From assembly GCA_001683735.1 (NCBI GenBank), contig LUGG01000044.1:222360-286359 (forward strand): DNA of 64,000 nt, written 5' to 3'. This document shows positions 21,549 through 32,756 of this stretch, piece after piece (position 1 is the first letter of the stretch; every line of letters begins with the position of its first letter). The position numbers were made by a program, and so were the translations under genes. Below the pieces are notes generated by a model, which was not told where the DNA came from, ran no database searches, and saw nothing but the letters and a program-made list of their open reading frames with translations. Source of the stretch: Grifola frondosa. Taxonomy: Eukaryota; Basidiomycota; Agaricomycetes; Polyporales; Grifolaceae.

Positions 21549-24500
21549 TCACGGGCTTTCCGTTGTTCGTCCATTCTGCATCCGATCTGTTGTCAGAATA
21601 TAGCAAGGCATTGGATGCTCTACTTACCTGCACGAATTCTGTTCAGATATCGCCTTCCCAACCACGAGAAGGCTTGCTTCTTTACTTTGTACCCGTAGTA
21701 ATACCTGAGCAGTGAGGAACGTCAATAATGTTACAATTTAGGAATATACGAAATAGCTCACCACGCAGAAGCTCTCATTCTCTGTAGTTCGCGGTCTTCT
21801 TGTTTGCCTCCTGAAATGCAATGCGGGTTCAGCGGCAGCTAATTTTGGATATTTGGAACAAGCTATATTACCTCCGAAGTACTGATCCAGATACTTCTGC
21901 TTCACCTGTTCTGATGCCTTCGATGTTTTCTCTTTATCTCTGGATGAAACATTCTCATCTGTACCTTATCAATGACATTTAACCTGACAAAATGAGCAAC
22001 AACATACCGATTTCACCATCCAAGTTGATTGCACGCGATAATTCCTTGTTAAACTTGGGGAGAACTTTTAGCCTCCTCCACCAGACATTGCCACAGATGC
22101 TCATTTTCTTCACCTGTGATCAATGTTGGATCACAGGTGAAGTTACACATCTTTATTGCCTCGGAAGTGGGCACCAGCTCGCGCAGTTTTTGGATGGGAC
22201 TTCTGAATTCATTTCTGTTGGTACCGTATCGCCGGCGCAGCGCCTCGAAATCCATCTCAAGTTTGACATAATCATCGCCCGTCTTCATGATATCCTGAAT
22301 ACACTCGATTAGCACATACAATAATCCACATGACAGCTGACATACAAGTGCGGATTCTATAAGGGGGACGAGGGCACGGGGGTACGGGGCGTTCGCTAGC
22401 TCCGGGGTACTTTCGGCCGCGATTTGCCAGGTATTGCACATTGTGCCCAATAGACGGTTGAATTTGAGCTGAATGAATGTGTCCACAGCTGCTTTATTCA
22501 TATCCAGCGTACGTCGTGGACTGTGTCGTAGTTCGCGGGTTCGTTGACACGTTGACAACGCTGGGGCGCGTTTTGCGGTTGTGCTTCCGTATGGGGTATA
22601 AGAGTGGGGTCCCACGTGACAAAGTATTCATCCCCATCAAGGTCACTAGAGTGGCAGATATTAGTTTTTGTAGAGTAACTATGTGCATTATTACGCTCAC
22701 CCGGAGGACATTGTATCCGGGATAGAATGCGGGGCCTTTCGAGAGAACACTGCATAACATCAGTGTAATGTCAAAAAATCGATGTACTCAGAACGCACCG
22801 ATACAATATCTATGATGATCTAGTGAAGGGTGATACACCGCACGGAGCTTGCGGAGATCTTTTCGACATGTGAGGGACACTTAAATGCAGCTGTGAATTG
22901 AAAATGCTAACCACCAGTGGAATACAACGGGTTTCTAGGACACAATTCAGTCAACTCATAACAGCAAACCAAACGACAATGTACTGACCTACCAACAAGA
23001 ACTTCTCTTACTAAGACGCCAGTCCAACCGGGCAGATTGATATAAACTTCGTCCGCCTCCAAGACGCCGTCTTCATCCACAACACCCCAAAGATAACACG
23101 AGTCCTGCCGGATATCAGTATCACGCCAGTAGCACTGACCGAAAGGGCTACCTCAACACGCATGTTCATCTTCTTGCGCAAAGTGTCGTATTGCAGCTTT
23201 TGGAACTGCCGAAGTCTCAGCTCGACATAGGGTTCGGATAAATCATGCTTCGCGAGTAGCATCTCATACACTAAGATGATGCATTTGAGTGAACGAATCA
23301 ATTGAAAGATGGAGGCACTGACGATCCTGAAAATATGTCTCCTCGCTCCCAGAATCAAGTTCTCCCTTGATATAATGCTCCGCTTTCTCTCGATCGTGGA
23401 GGATACTACCAATCAGGTCAAGGTGGTCTTTGAGCAGTCGAACAAAAACCTATCAAATGCACTTTAGAAAAAGCCATGCACCAGACATATCCTGCTTACT
23501 TCTGCAGAAATATTCAGAGACAAAAGGAGAAGAATCATATGTACGCTCAGCCGGGCAGGAGCAGGGCGGCTGGAGTGATTCGCCAGTTCCAGCGCCGTAG
23601 GGCCGCCCTCGTATTTGAGCATAGACGGGCGATATGCAATCAAATAGGAGCGAGCCCCCTTCAGACTACTCCTACTTTTTTGACTAAAGCAAATACGGTC
23701 GAATTTGTCGTCTGGGTATCGTACAAGGAGACCTTTGATCCCTCCTCGTCGGATTTGAAATACTGCACAATAACAGGTGAGTAAATAGAAAGAGGACACA
23801 TAAATACTCAGATTTGCTGCTGACGCTGAGATATGTCTCAACCATACGTGCAGAACGTCGTCCTTTGTAGCCATGGCGTGACCACCTCCTTGTAACAACT
23901 ACGTGGTGCATAACTCAATGACCAACGTACCTCTGGTATCTGAAGGGAGCTCGTGCCGGCTGCAGAGCTCACAAGCAAACGAATCGCGAATTGCACCACA
24001 GCCATCGCTATGTATGGAACCATCGGGAGCTTTCCAGTCCTCGATTAGGCAAGCTCGATTATCGGGGACCTGATGACAGGTATCAATAAGTGGCACAAAA
24101 CCGCACGACAGACTGGATTGCGCACATCCAGTGACTCTACGGTAGATGAGAATGACAGTCCGAGTCGAGCTGAATATTTCCCATAGCCTGAACCGACGAA
24201 CACAGAATGCAAATCACCGAATCGCTCAAGAACGCCTTGAACTGTCAGACCGTCGCCTTCTCTGAAAAATATGACCTTTCCAGACTTAACATGAGTTTCT
24301 GTGAATCCGAAGAATCGATATCTTGTGAAAGGGAGGTAAATGGCGCGTTGATGAGCGTGGTGTGAAGGCTCACCGAACACCATCTAGCTCAACGCCATTG
24401 CACGTCCATTCCGAGAGATACCTTCGCAAAGACGCGTCTTCCATCTTCTTTTCGATGGACATCAGCAGAAATCGTCGAGAATCATCAACAAGACGCGTCG

Positions 24501-24562
24501 CTCGTGATGCATGCTGCTCTTGTGCCTTTGGACTTTCGATCACGCCGTCGCGATTGAACCGC
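21549..24562 (-). CDS. RNA-dependent RNA polymerase of the RNA-silencing pathway (QDE-1/RDR type), 5' incomplete
   Basis: Makes dsRNA from single-stranded RNA to feed Dicer in fungal RNA silencing. About ten exons in family order: RDGVIESPKAQEQHASRATR, MSIEKKMEDASLRRYLSEW, YRFFGFTETHVKSGKVIFF, KYSARLGLSFSSTVESLDV, SIHSDGCGAIRDSFA, FQIRRGGIKGLLVRYPDDKF, SYLIAYRPSMLKYEGGPTAL, FGVVDEDGVLEADEVYINLP, DLRKLRAVYHPSLDH, then the catalytic DLDGD motif (22644-22631) in MSSGDLDGDEYFVTWDPTLI. It continues as DTFIQLKFNRLLGTMCNTW, NAPYPRALVPLIESA and the end RASAWYYYGYKVKKQAFSWL. The three catalytic Asp are present. A lost base near 22500 shifts frame before MNKAAVDTF, and others are likely near 24115 and 23100. 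The N-terminal 100-200 residues expected of the family are not found before 24562. Confidence 0.88.
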
Positions 24563-25185
24563 GGTTAAGACCAAAGTCTTAGGTTTTTTCAGCATATTTC
24601 TAGGTCCAAAAGACGAATGAGGAGAGCATGCGAGGCCCTCCAAGAGGTGGGGACAAAAGCGTAGCGGTCAAGTAGTGGTTGTATTGGGGCTCGGTCGGGG
24701 TTTGGTTGGAGTTTGGTTGAAGTTGAACAATTCCCAGACGCTGGTCGCCAATAGCAAACCCGCAGATTTAGTGTTTGCCGCAGCAGAACTCTCCTTCACC
24801 CTCATGAAAATTAATACTTTAACAACTTCAGCGAACTCCCATCCTTGTCCTGGCTAGAGAATAGACATGCATCCGCATTATGAGAAGGTGTAGCTACCTA
24901 TCTGCAGGGTGGACGAGCAAGATTCAAACAAATTTCGCAAGTATGCCCTCTGAGATAGCTATTCAGTCAGACTGATGTTCCAAGATTGTTTTAAAAAGTG
25001 TCCGAGACTATGGAAGCTCATGCGAGTGGTCATCACTCGTCGTTCAACGTTGTCATGATTCTTGAGTCTTGACGCCCATGTGGTCACGTGTATATATGCA
25101 ATCATCACGGTTGAGTTTGCGGCGGCCTTTCATCTGTTCCTCTTCTCCTTTGTCGCGAGCCTCGACGAGCTCGACATTTTATGAG
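24563..25185. other. Intergenic between divergent RdRP and RNA14 genes
   Basis: No coding evidence, and the missing RdRP N-terminus is not visible here. The segment should hold the RNA14 promoter and perhaps the RdRP promoter if the latter is truncated. Confidence 0.45.
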
Positions 25186-28100
25186 ATGTCTGAACCACCA
25201 CCTCCCACAGCTCTAGTTTCTGAAGATCCTCCGTACGAGGAGGAGAAAACCCAACCTACAGAAGAAATTCTGAACACCCTCCGGCAACTCAGTTCTCAAT
25301 CGTATCCGATGGTCCCCACTGCCCAAAACAGCCTCGAAGATTTGAGCAATGTTCAGGAAGAACCAACCCCATCTGAATGGGAACAACTGCGAACGCAGCT
25401 GCGAGACAAGCCTTATAATGCCGACTCGTGGCTGAAACTCGTTGACCTTGCTGAAGACTCGGGTGACATAGAGAAAATCACTGACACGTATGAAGGACTG
25501 TTAGAGGCCTTCCCGAATACTGTTCGCGAGTTCTTTGTGTACATATATGCGCGATCGTTTGTCTCACTTCTTCCTTGCACAGTCCTCCGCCCAGATAGCA
25601 TATTTAAAACACTTCTTGGATGACCCTGCGCAGTTCAACTTTGCAGAAGGACTGTTCAAGAAGTTTCTGTTAAGGTCGCCTCCATCTGTTGAGCTTTTCA
25701 AGTTCTATCTTAACTATGTCAGGTCAGTGATGTAGGAATTGCTGCTAGCCCAGTACGCTGATGTGACAGCAGAAGAGTCACGACTGGCCCCAGCATGCGA
25801 GATGTGATCAGGAAGTCCTACGAGTTCGCGATCAACCATGTTGGTCACGATAAGGATAGCACTGACATATGGCAGGACTACATCACGTTGTTGAAATCTG
25901 GCGAGGTACGTTCCGCCACAGAGATAATGGGCGGTCCCTGCCCCTGGTATTTCTATTTACCTCTATTCACAGGCAAACTCCACCTGGGAAGAACAACAGA
26001 AGATGGATGCGGTCCGCAAGGCGTACCAGCGCGCAGTGAAAGTGCCCATGGATAACGTAAAAAAGCTATGGGAAGACTATCAAGACTTTGAGAATGGGCT
26101 CAACAAGATCACGGTTGGTCTTTCCTATCTGTCACTTTCTGTTACCATATCTGCTAACGTGCTGCAGGCCAAGAAATTCCTGTCGGACGTGCAACAGGAA
26201 CATATGCAGGCGCGCGCAGTGCTGAACCAGTTACAGGAGCACCTGACTGTTCTGTTCCCTCCGCCACCGCCATCCAAGTCGTTTCGGCCTCCGATTTGGT
26301 TACCGCGCCAGCCGACATTCAACGCGGGTGATAAGGCGCTTGTTGGTCGCTGGCGGATGTACTTGAAGTGGGAAGAGAGCAACCCGTTGCAGATGGAGGA
26401 GAAGGAAACCTCGAATTTGCATCAGCGGATCCAGGGTGTGTATAAGAAGGCGGTCATCCGCATGCGATTCTTCTCTGAAATATGGTGTGTTGCGTATCAT
26501 CCGCAGAGAGCATGACTCATCGAGTGTCAAAGGTACATGGCGTATGCGTGGACGACCAGCATTGGTAAGACGGACGAAGCAATCTCGCTACTCAAAGCCG
26601 GAATCGAGGCTAATCCGTCAAGGTATGCTTTGTGCTGCACTATCTCCGATACCACTGACATAACTGCTCCTAGTTTCGTACTTAACTTCGCTTATGCCGA
26701 AGCACTTGAAATGCAGAATAAATATCAGGAAGTGCACCAGACATTCGAAAAATTCCTCGAGGTGCTCAGAAACGACCTCATCAACACGGAGAGTAAGGTG
26801 CTCTCCGCCACTTCGTCCGCGTCGAACGTCGCTGGTGAAGCTCAGTCTCAGTCACAATCCCAGCCCCAGTCCCAGTCTCAACCCAGCACACAACCCGGCA
26901 GTCAGTCACAGAACTCATCTTCGAACACGCAAGTATCGGACGATGGCAAGCCACCCAAGTCAAAGGAGCTCGCTGACCGAAGAACGGACTACGGGATCGC
27001 ATGGATCATGTATATGCGATTCGCGCGACGTGCGGAGGGCACGAAGTCTGCAAGGAATCTCTTTGCCAAGGCGAGGAGAGATCGCTGGACTCCTTGGGAG
27101 ACCTATGAGGCTCACGGTGTGTGAACCGCACTCTTTCGATATTCTGTCTCTCATGTTAATATTTTACAGCTCTTATGGAGTACCACTGCCAGAAATCTCG
27201 GGATAACGCGAACCGGATCTTCGAAATAGGCCTGAGTAACTTCGGGGACGAAGTGGAGTTTGTGCTCCGATACCTGGGCTTCCTCATATCGGTTAACGAT
27301 GACACAAGTTGAGACCTTTTCTTGCTTTCACGTTGATTGATGCTAAACAACGTGTAGACGCACGGGCTCTATTTGAGCGCGTTATTACCACTTTCACTCC
27401 TGAGAAAGCCCGTCCCCTTTGGGATCGTTGGCAACGATACGAGTATCAGTTCGGAGATCTGGCCGCAGCCCACGCGCTTGAAAAACGACTTGCGGAAGTA
27501 TATCCTTCGGGTGAGTCGCATCCTCTATTGCGCTTATGTTTCGAAGATTTACACCCACATTGTATTGCCAGACCCACCCATCAAGCGCTTTGCCGAGCGT
27601 CATAAGTACCTAGGTGTGGACTCAATCGCAGTACGCGACTTGGGATTCGTCGTTGGACGCAATGGCGCGGTGACTGCAACGCGCTCCAACGGGTCGCTCG
27701 GACGGTCGGATACGCAACTGTCGCTGCTCTCCAATCAGTCGGCTCCAACGCAAGGTATCCCGAGCTCGTCGAAAAGGCCGCCGTCTCCCGAGCATAGGCG
27801 CCGTGACGACAGTCGTACTGGCGAATACGGCCCGCCATCCAAGCGTCAACGGCCGGTGTCGCCTCCGAGGGATCGTGACCGCGATAGATGGGAAGGACCC
27901 CCCAGGCGACGCCACGGGACACCCCCTTGGGAGAGAGAGCGCGAGCGGGATGTACCACCTCCCAGAAGGTTTAAGGAGGAGAAGGAAGAGGAGAAGAATG
28001 TGACTCTCCCGCCCGTACTAACGTGGTTCGTGAGCATGCTACCACCCCGGCCGCGTTCGATGGTGCGTCTGTCTTCCGGTCTGTCATATTTGGTCGTTAA

Positions 28101-28346
28101 TGGCTTTTTCAGGCCCAGTGTTCCGGACGGACGACTTGATGCAAGTGTTCAGAAATGCTGTTATTCCTTCGAGTTCGAGTGCTTCGCGCACGCGATCGCC
28201 ACCTCCTCCTTCACGCCCAGGTATGGTTGAGCATCCATACATTGAGAATATGTTTGCTGAATTGCGTTGTCATAGGTGGTCGACCTCCTCCGGATTACGG
28301 CCCATATCAAGGCCCTGGCGGTGGCCGTCGGGGACGATGGCAGTAG
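25186..28346 (+). CDS. RNA14: mRNA 3'-end processing factor RNA14 (CstF-77 homologue)
   Basis: Nuclear HAT-repeat scaffold of cleavage factor IA, needed for pre-mRNA cleavage and polyadenylation. ATG 25186 opens [20 protein letters not shown] (an upstream ATG at 25069 is in frame, but its stretch looks like 5' UTR). About ten exons give HAT repeats: [130 protein letters not shown]. There is a Gln/Ser-rich insert, then an Arg/Pro-rich linker and the C-terminal [16 protein letters not shown], which marks the RNA15-binding end. A lost C in the run 28045-28048 breaks the frame; the next exon then reads [17 protein letters not shown] and ends at 28346. The identity rests on order and these motifs. 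Confidence 0.9.
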
Positions 28347-28502
28347 TATTAACATACTTACCTTGCATTGTCGTATGTCCAGATTATCTCGACTCAGGCC
28401 GTAGCCCGTGAACCATCGTATCTATGTGGTCTTGCAATGGGTCTGATTGCTAGTTGTAAACAACGTCAACGACTATCATACAAATACTGGATATTACAAC
28501 TT

Positions 28503-31212
28503 CTAACTATCAGTAGTGAGCGGGTTTTTCACATCTACGAATGCACAATGCTCCCAACCCAAAACATCACCTTTGTCTGTGATACCTTGCACATAAAATC
28601 GAGCAAAGCTTGCCCCCAATAGTCTGTGAGGGATGCAGGCAGGATCCACGAAGAACCTGTTGGCTCTCCCATCCAGCCCAGTCGTTCCAATGAAGACAGC
28701 GTGTTCGGGCTCCGGTATACTCCCGTTAGGTACAAGCGATTGCACGTAGATATTGAAATATAGGAAAGACGGGAAAGACGGGTCAAGCAGCCAAACAGGT
28801 TGAGGATCTTCTGGTATGATATCCTGATGTTCGCCACGGAGCTGCTGAATGACCCGGCAACGCTCCACGTGAGTACACCCGAGAAGTTATATGTGGGATC
28901 GTCCTGGTGACCGCTGCGATCAGACTCAAAATCAGCCCACAATATCTTCGGTTCGTGCACAGCAAGCTGGGGAGAAGGACTAGGATAGACGCTTATGGAG
29001 CCGAGGAGAATGGAGAACTCAAGTGGCTGAGTGGGGTCTTCACAGGCAAATCCCACAACAAGGCCTCTGCAGATAGGATGTCGACGGCGTGATCAATGGG
29101 AAGGACGAATTGAATAGCCAGCTTGGTCCATCCTCCAGGTAGCGCCCCTACCCCGTCAACAGAAACAGGCATCACTTCGAAAGTCTGGGCGATCCCGTCG
29201 GCGAGCACCTTCACGGACAGACCAATGTCGAGGTCTGCGGAGCCTGCCACGCCGTCCTTGTAAATGACAGACATCTCGTACGTCTTCCGGGGAGTTATCG
29301 CTAGTGTTTGAATAGGCATCCAGACACACGGAAGAACGCATCTTCGGCATCAGACCCCGGAGTCGAAGAAGTGAGTTGAAGTGAACTACCCCCGAGCCAT
29401 GCATCCGTCATGCATAACTCGGATGATAATTCAGGTAGAGCGTCCTCGTGTTCGCCGTGTTCCCACTGCAACGCTACGCGAGGCCATGCCAAGTCTCCGA
29501 GCGAGCAATTCTTGTCCACATCTGTCCATCCATCGTCTGTTTGCATCACCTTGATGCCACGCACAAACCACAGTCGACCAACTCCGGGCGAGAATGAAGT
29601 GAAGAACGGTAGCGCCGCAGGGTTCGGTGGAGGCTGCCTCACGAAGAATGAGGATATGGGCAGAAATGGGCCATGAGGACACTCCGGCTCGCCTTCGCGG
29701 GGCGGTGGCAAAGTAATGGGCTCGCTCTCGTTCGTGGGCCCCAGCCAAAGCTTGCGTTCGTAAGTCCACCAGGCATCCCATGTCCATCCTGGTTTATCTT
29801 GCTCCGACTCCCACGTCCACGCTTGGCCAAAGAGCGCAACACTCAGACCGAGGAACTGCGGGTCGATGTGTGAAATGGCTTTGTAGCATCCGAATCCACC
29901 GCCACCGTGCGAGCCACGGCCCCAGACGTCAATGCCAACGAAGATATTATGCAGGCTCTTGGGACGAGATAAATGCGTTGGATCAAGGCTGATGAAGTAT
30001 TGTGCTGTGAGGGAAGGGTAGTGTGGCGGCCACTGCAGAAGAGCATTGATCAGATGGTTTCGTATCCCATTGATTCTGAAGAGCTTACTGTGTAATTGGT
30101 GAAGAACCCGGAAGAAGGAATGAAAAATGGCAGGTTGTAGTGGTTCAGCCTATCCTGCCATCTGAGATCTCCCGTGAGGACGACACTATCGTACCTGTGA
30201 ACAGGGTTTTAGCTTCCAGTAAATTAGAGGCGGCGGACGAGACTTTACCAGATCGCTTCTGCGTGTGATCCCACTCTACGCTTCAACTCTATTTCAAGTA
30301 GTGATATCCACGCCGCCAAAATCCTAGTTTGCTCGAGCCTCCCTCGCAAAGGGCATTCAAAGTTCAGGAGGTATCCATCGAAACCTCGCTGATAGGCTAG
30401 CTCCGCCAGTAGGTACGCATAGTGTGGTGACAATGGAAGAGATGTATCGCCGTGCGGAATGGCGGGACCTGTCTTGCACTTTGGAAGAGCACCTACGAGG
30501 AGGCGCAGACAATCCTCCTCTCCTGAACTTTCGAATATACTGAGGATAAACAGACAGAATTAAACACTGTGGCTATGAAGTTATCCTGATCATGTCAAAC
30601 ACGCGGCAACCACGATATTCATACAATGCTCGCGATAGCTGTCCAGATAGCCTTCAAGGCAAAACAACGATACTGACAGAACAGGCAACTTACAGGGTTC
30701 CTAACATTCTGACGCCGTTTCGATGGGCTGCATTTGTCCATCCAGATGGAGGCACCGTAATTCGGTGGTGGGAGAAGCTGCCATACTGTCAAACTCGGAC
30801 AACCTCAAGGCGGATGTGCGACTTACTATATGAAGGTATCACAGTAGGGCCAAAAGTTGAAGGTGTATGAGAGTGCAGATGGAGATTCTGTATACCCTCC
30901 CTGTTATAGAACTCAAAAGCTGCTCCGAAGCAGATCCTCACAGGGAGCAGACCTTGTAGTCATGGCACACCTTATAGTGGTTAAGATTGAGCATTGTGAC
31001 GATCATCGGGTTGAGCACAAAGCATTGTTCACCAGTAATTTTCCTCTATTGTGGGCTTGCACGCCTTCCACGACCTCGCGTGAATGATAAGGCATTACAC
31101 CTTTCAACTTGTTACTGGGCGATTTTGCCCAGGCATCAAGATCAGACAAAGACTTGAAGTATGGCGAATCATCAAAGACATTGACTGTATGATTGGTCCC
31201 GTTCAGAGGCAT
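28503..31212 (-). CDS. Cytosolic endo-beta-N-acetylglucosaminidase (GH85, ENGase)
   Basis: Cleaves the chitobiose core of N-glycans from glycoproteins, typically of misfolded proteins in the cytosol. From ATG 31212 (MPLNGTNHTVNVFDDSPYFK) the exons read LDAWAKSPSNKLKGVMPYHS, VCHDYKGGYTESPSA, SFSHHRITVPPSGWTNAAHR, GVRMLGTL, then the catalytic segment GFDGYLLNFE (Asn-x-Glu pair), WYDSVVLTGDLRWQDRLNHY, FVGIDVWGRGSHGGGGFG and FGQAWTWESE. A C-terminal beta-rich region follows (DDGWTDVDKNCSLGDL, LDIGLSVKVLADG, FEFSILL-like LEFSILLGSISVYP). No signal peptide, in line with the cytosolic fungal and animal enzymes. At least three one-base losses in the C-terminal part (about 29320, 29065 and 28840) split the frame; the core is unaffected. 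It converges with RNA14 across about 155 bp. Confidence 0.92.
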
Positions 31213-31302
31213 GTATGTTGAATGTTGAAAGTTGAATGTACTCAATAGATGTCACCACTGTTGGTGAGCCTTAGACACGCCACAGTTGACTTGACATGAG
31301 TC

Positions 31303-31336
31303 CACGTGCTATTCAAAATATTTGTTCGCAGTGGCT
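31303..31336 (+). repeat. 34-bp direct repeat, left copy
   Basis: Matches 32478-32511 at 31 of 34 positions by eye, same orientation. The pair brackets the gene at 31489-32395. Confidence 0.5.
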
Positions 31337-31488
31337 ATGGGACAGCCACAACCACTACAGTTGCACAGTACTACTAATCATCAGCTGTGGTATTCTCTCA
31401 AATTTTATATGAGCATAAGTAAAGAGCGCTAAACCAGCACACAGACAACTCCCATTTCCCGCGAATCCCACTAGAATGTATTTATTAA

Positions 31489-32395
31489 TCACTCCGGATT
31501 ACGTTCTATAAACTCCTTCACGGCTCCGTGAGTGAGCCGCAATGAAATTACAAGAACATCAGATATATCTGTCCACGATATGTCTGCAGGAAGCGCCCGC
31601 TTTTCGTATTCAGTAATAATCCATACGTTGTGAGCAAGATTCCACAGACACTCCGTCAGCTCTTCATCATCGGTGCCCGTAGGAAATGCTTCGTGCATCC
31701 ACATGGCCGTGACTTTCGCCAAAGTCATCAAAGCATTCCGTCCACGATCAATACGAGAGCCGGGTTCAACCTCGGCCATTCGGAATTCCTGTAATATCCA
31801 AATTAGAGCATACCACTGGCAGAATTCAACTGACACGGCATACATCGACGTCGACAGACATAAGATAAGCACTTAAAAGCCATATATTGGACATGATCGT
31901 TTTGAGATATCGTTCCCTCGTTGAGGTCCGGGGGTCAGGATCAGCCGCAGTCAGCCATTGCGGGTCCGAGCATGTAGCCATTCGATCCTCGAACAACTCC
32001 AGCAAGGAGTCAGGAGTCATCTCGGGAATTTCAAACCCATTTGGATCATTGTCGTCGGACTGTGCGCCTCTCGCGATGCTCGTACTGAAGGATGAACGCG
32101 CAAGGCCCACTGAATGTGGATTGACTGTTCCGCGCAGAAGTTAACGAATTCTTATCAATCGGATCAGAGCGTACTGGGAATCGTGCGTTTCACGAATTGG
32201 GGGAGAAAGAATTGGGAGAGAGCACGAGTGTACGCTATGAACATGTATGAAAGTTAACAACCAGCTACGGAGCGTGCGGTGATTTGGAAATCCAACCTTG
32301 CACGACAAAAGCGCCCCCACAATCGGCTTTGAATGTGATGCCTGTTTGTGTCTCACTGTGCGAAGAGCACGGCGACTAACGCTTGCGAACAACAT
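31489..32395 (-). CDS. Hypothetical protein with possible mitochondrial presequence
   Basis: Not recognised. Three segments: an Arg-rich, Ser/Ala-containing start from ATG 32395 (MLFASVSRRALRTVRHKQAS) that would suit a mitochondrial targeting sequence; 32125 to about 31875 (SSFSTSIARGAQSDD, then acidic ELFEDRMATC and TRERYLKTIMSNIWLL); and about 31792-31489 (FRMAEVEPGSRIDRGRNALM, MHEAFPTGTDDEELTECLWN, ISLRLTHGAVKEFIERNPE). GT and AG signals occur at both junctions, but the phases do not close without one-base corrections, as elsewhere in this window. The product would be about 220 residues. The presequence idea is inferred from composition only. Confidence 0.45.
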
Positions 32396-32477
32396 AGGTG
32401 CTGTGGTGAAATATTAATGAACACTCATGAATTGACTGAGTCGCAAGTTTAGGTGAGCCACAATTCAACGTTAAACT

Positions 32478-32511
32478 CACGTGCTATTTCAAATATTTGT
32501 TCGCTGTGGCT
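32478..32511 (+). repeat. 34-bp direct repeat, right copy
   Basis: Partner of 31303-31336. The surrounding 32396-32756 has no gene; it lies between the start of the 31.5-kb gene and the stop of the YTA7-like gene. Confidence 0.5.
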
Positions 32512-32756
32512 GCGCAATACTGAACGTTGAACACGTCCGCCATGCCACAGTATTCCTTCTTCTCTGCCGATGAAGAACTTAGCTGGCGACAGGCATAAAT
32601 TTTGATTAATTCTTTGAATTTATACAGGGAGATCCTATTGGTTTGAGAATACTACGATAGTGGAATAAGGAATGGCGACAGCAATACATGAGCGCAGTAA
32701 GGATAACAGATCATCTACACAATGCGTGCAGAATGCACGGCCAAGTAGACTATTCA

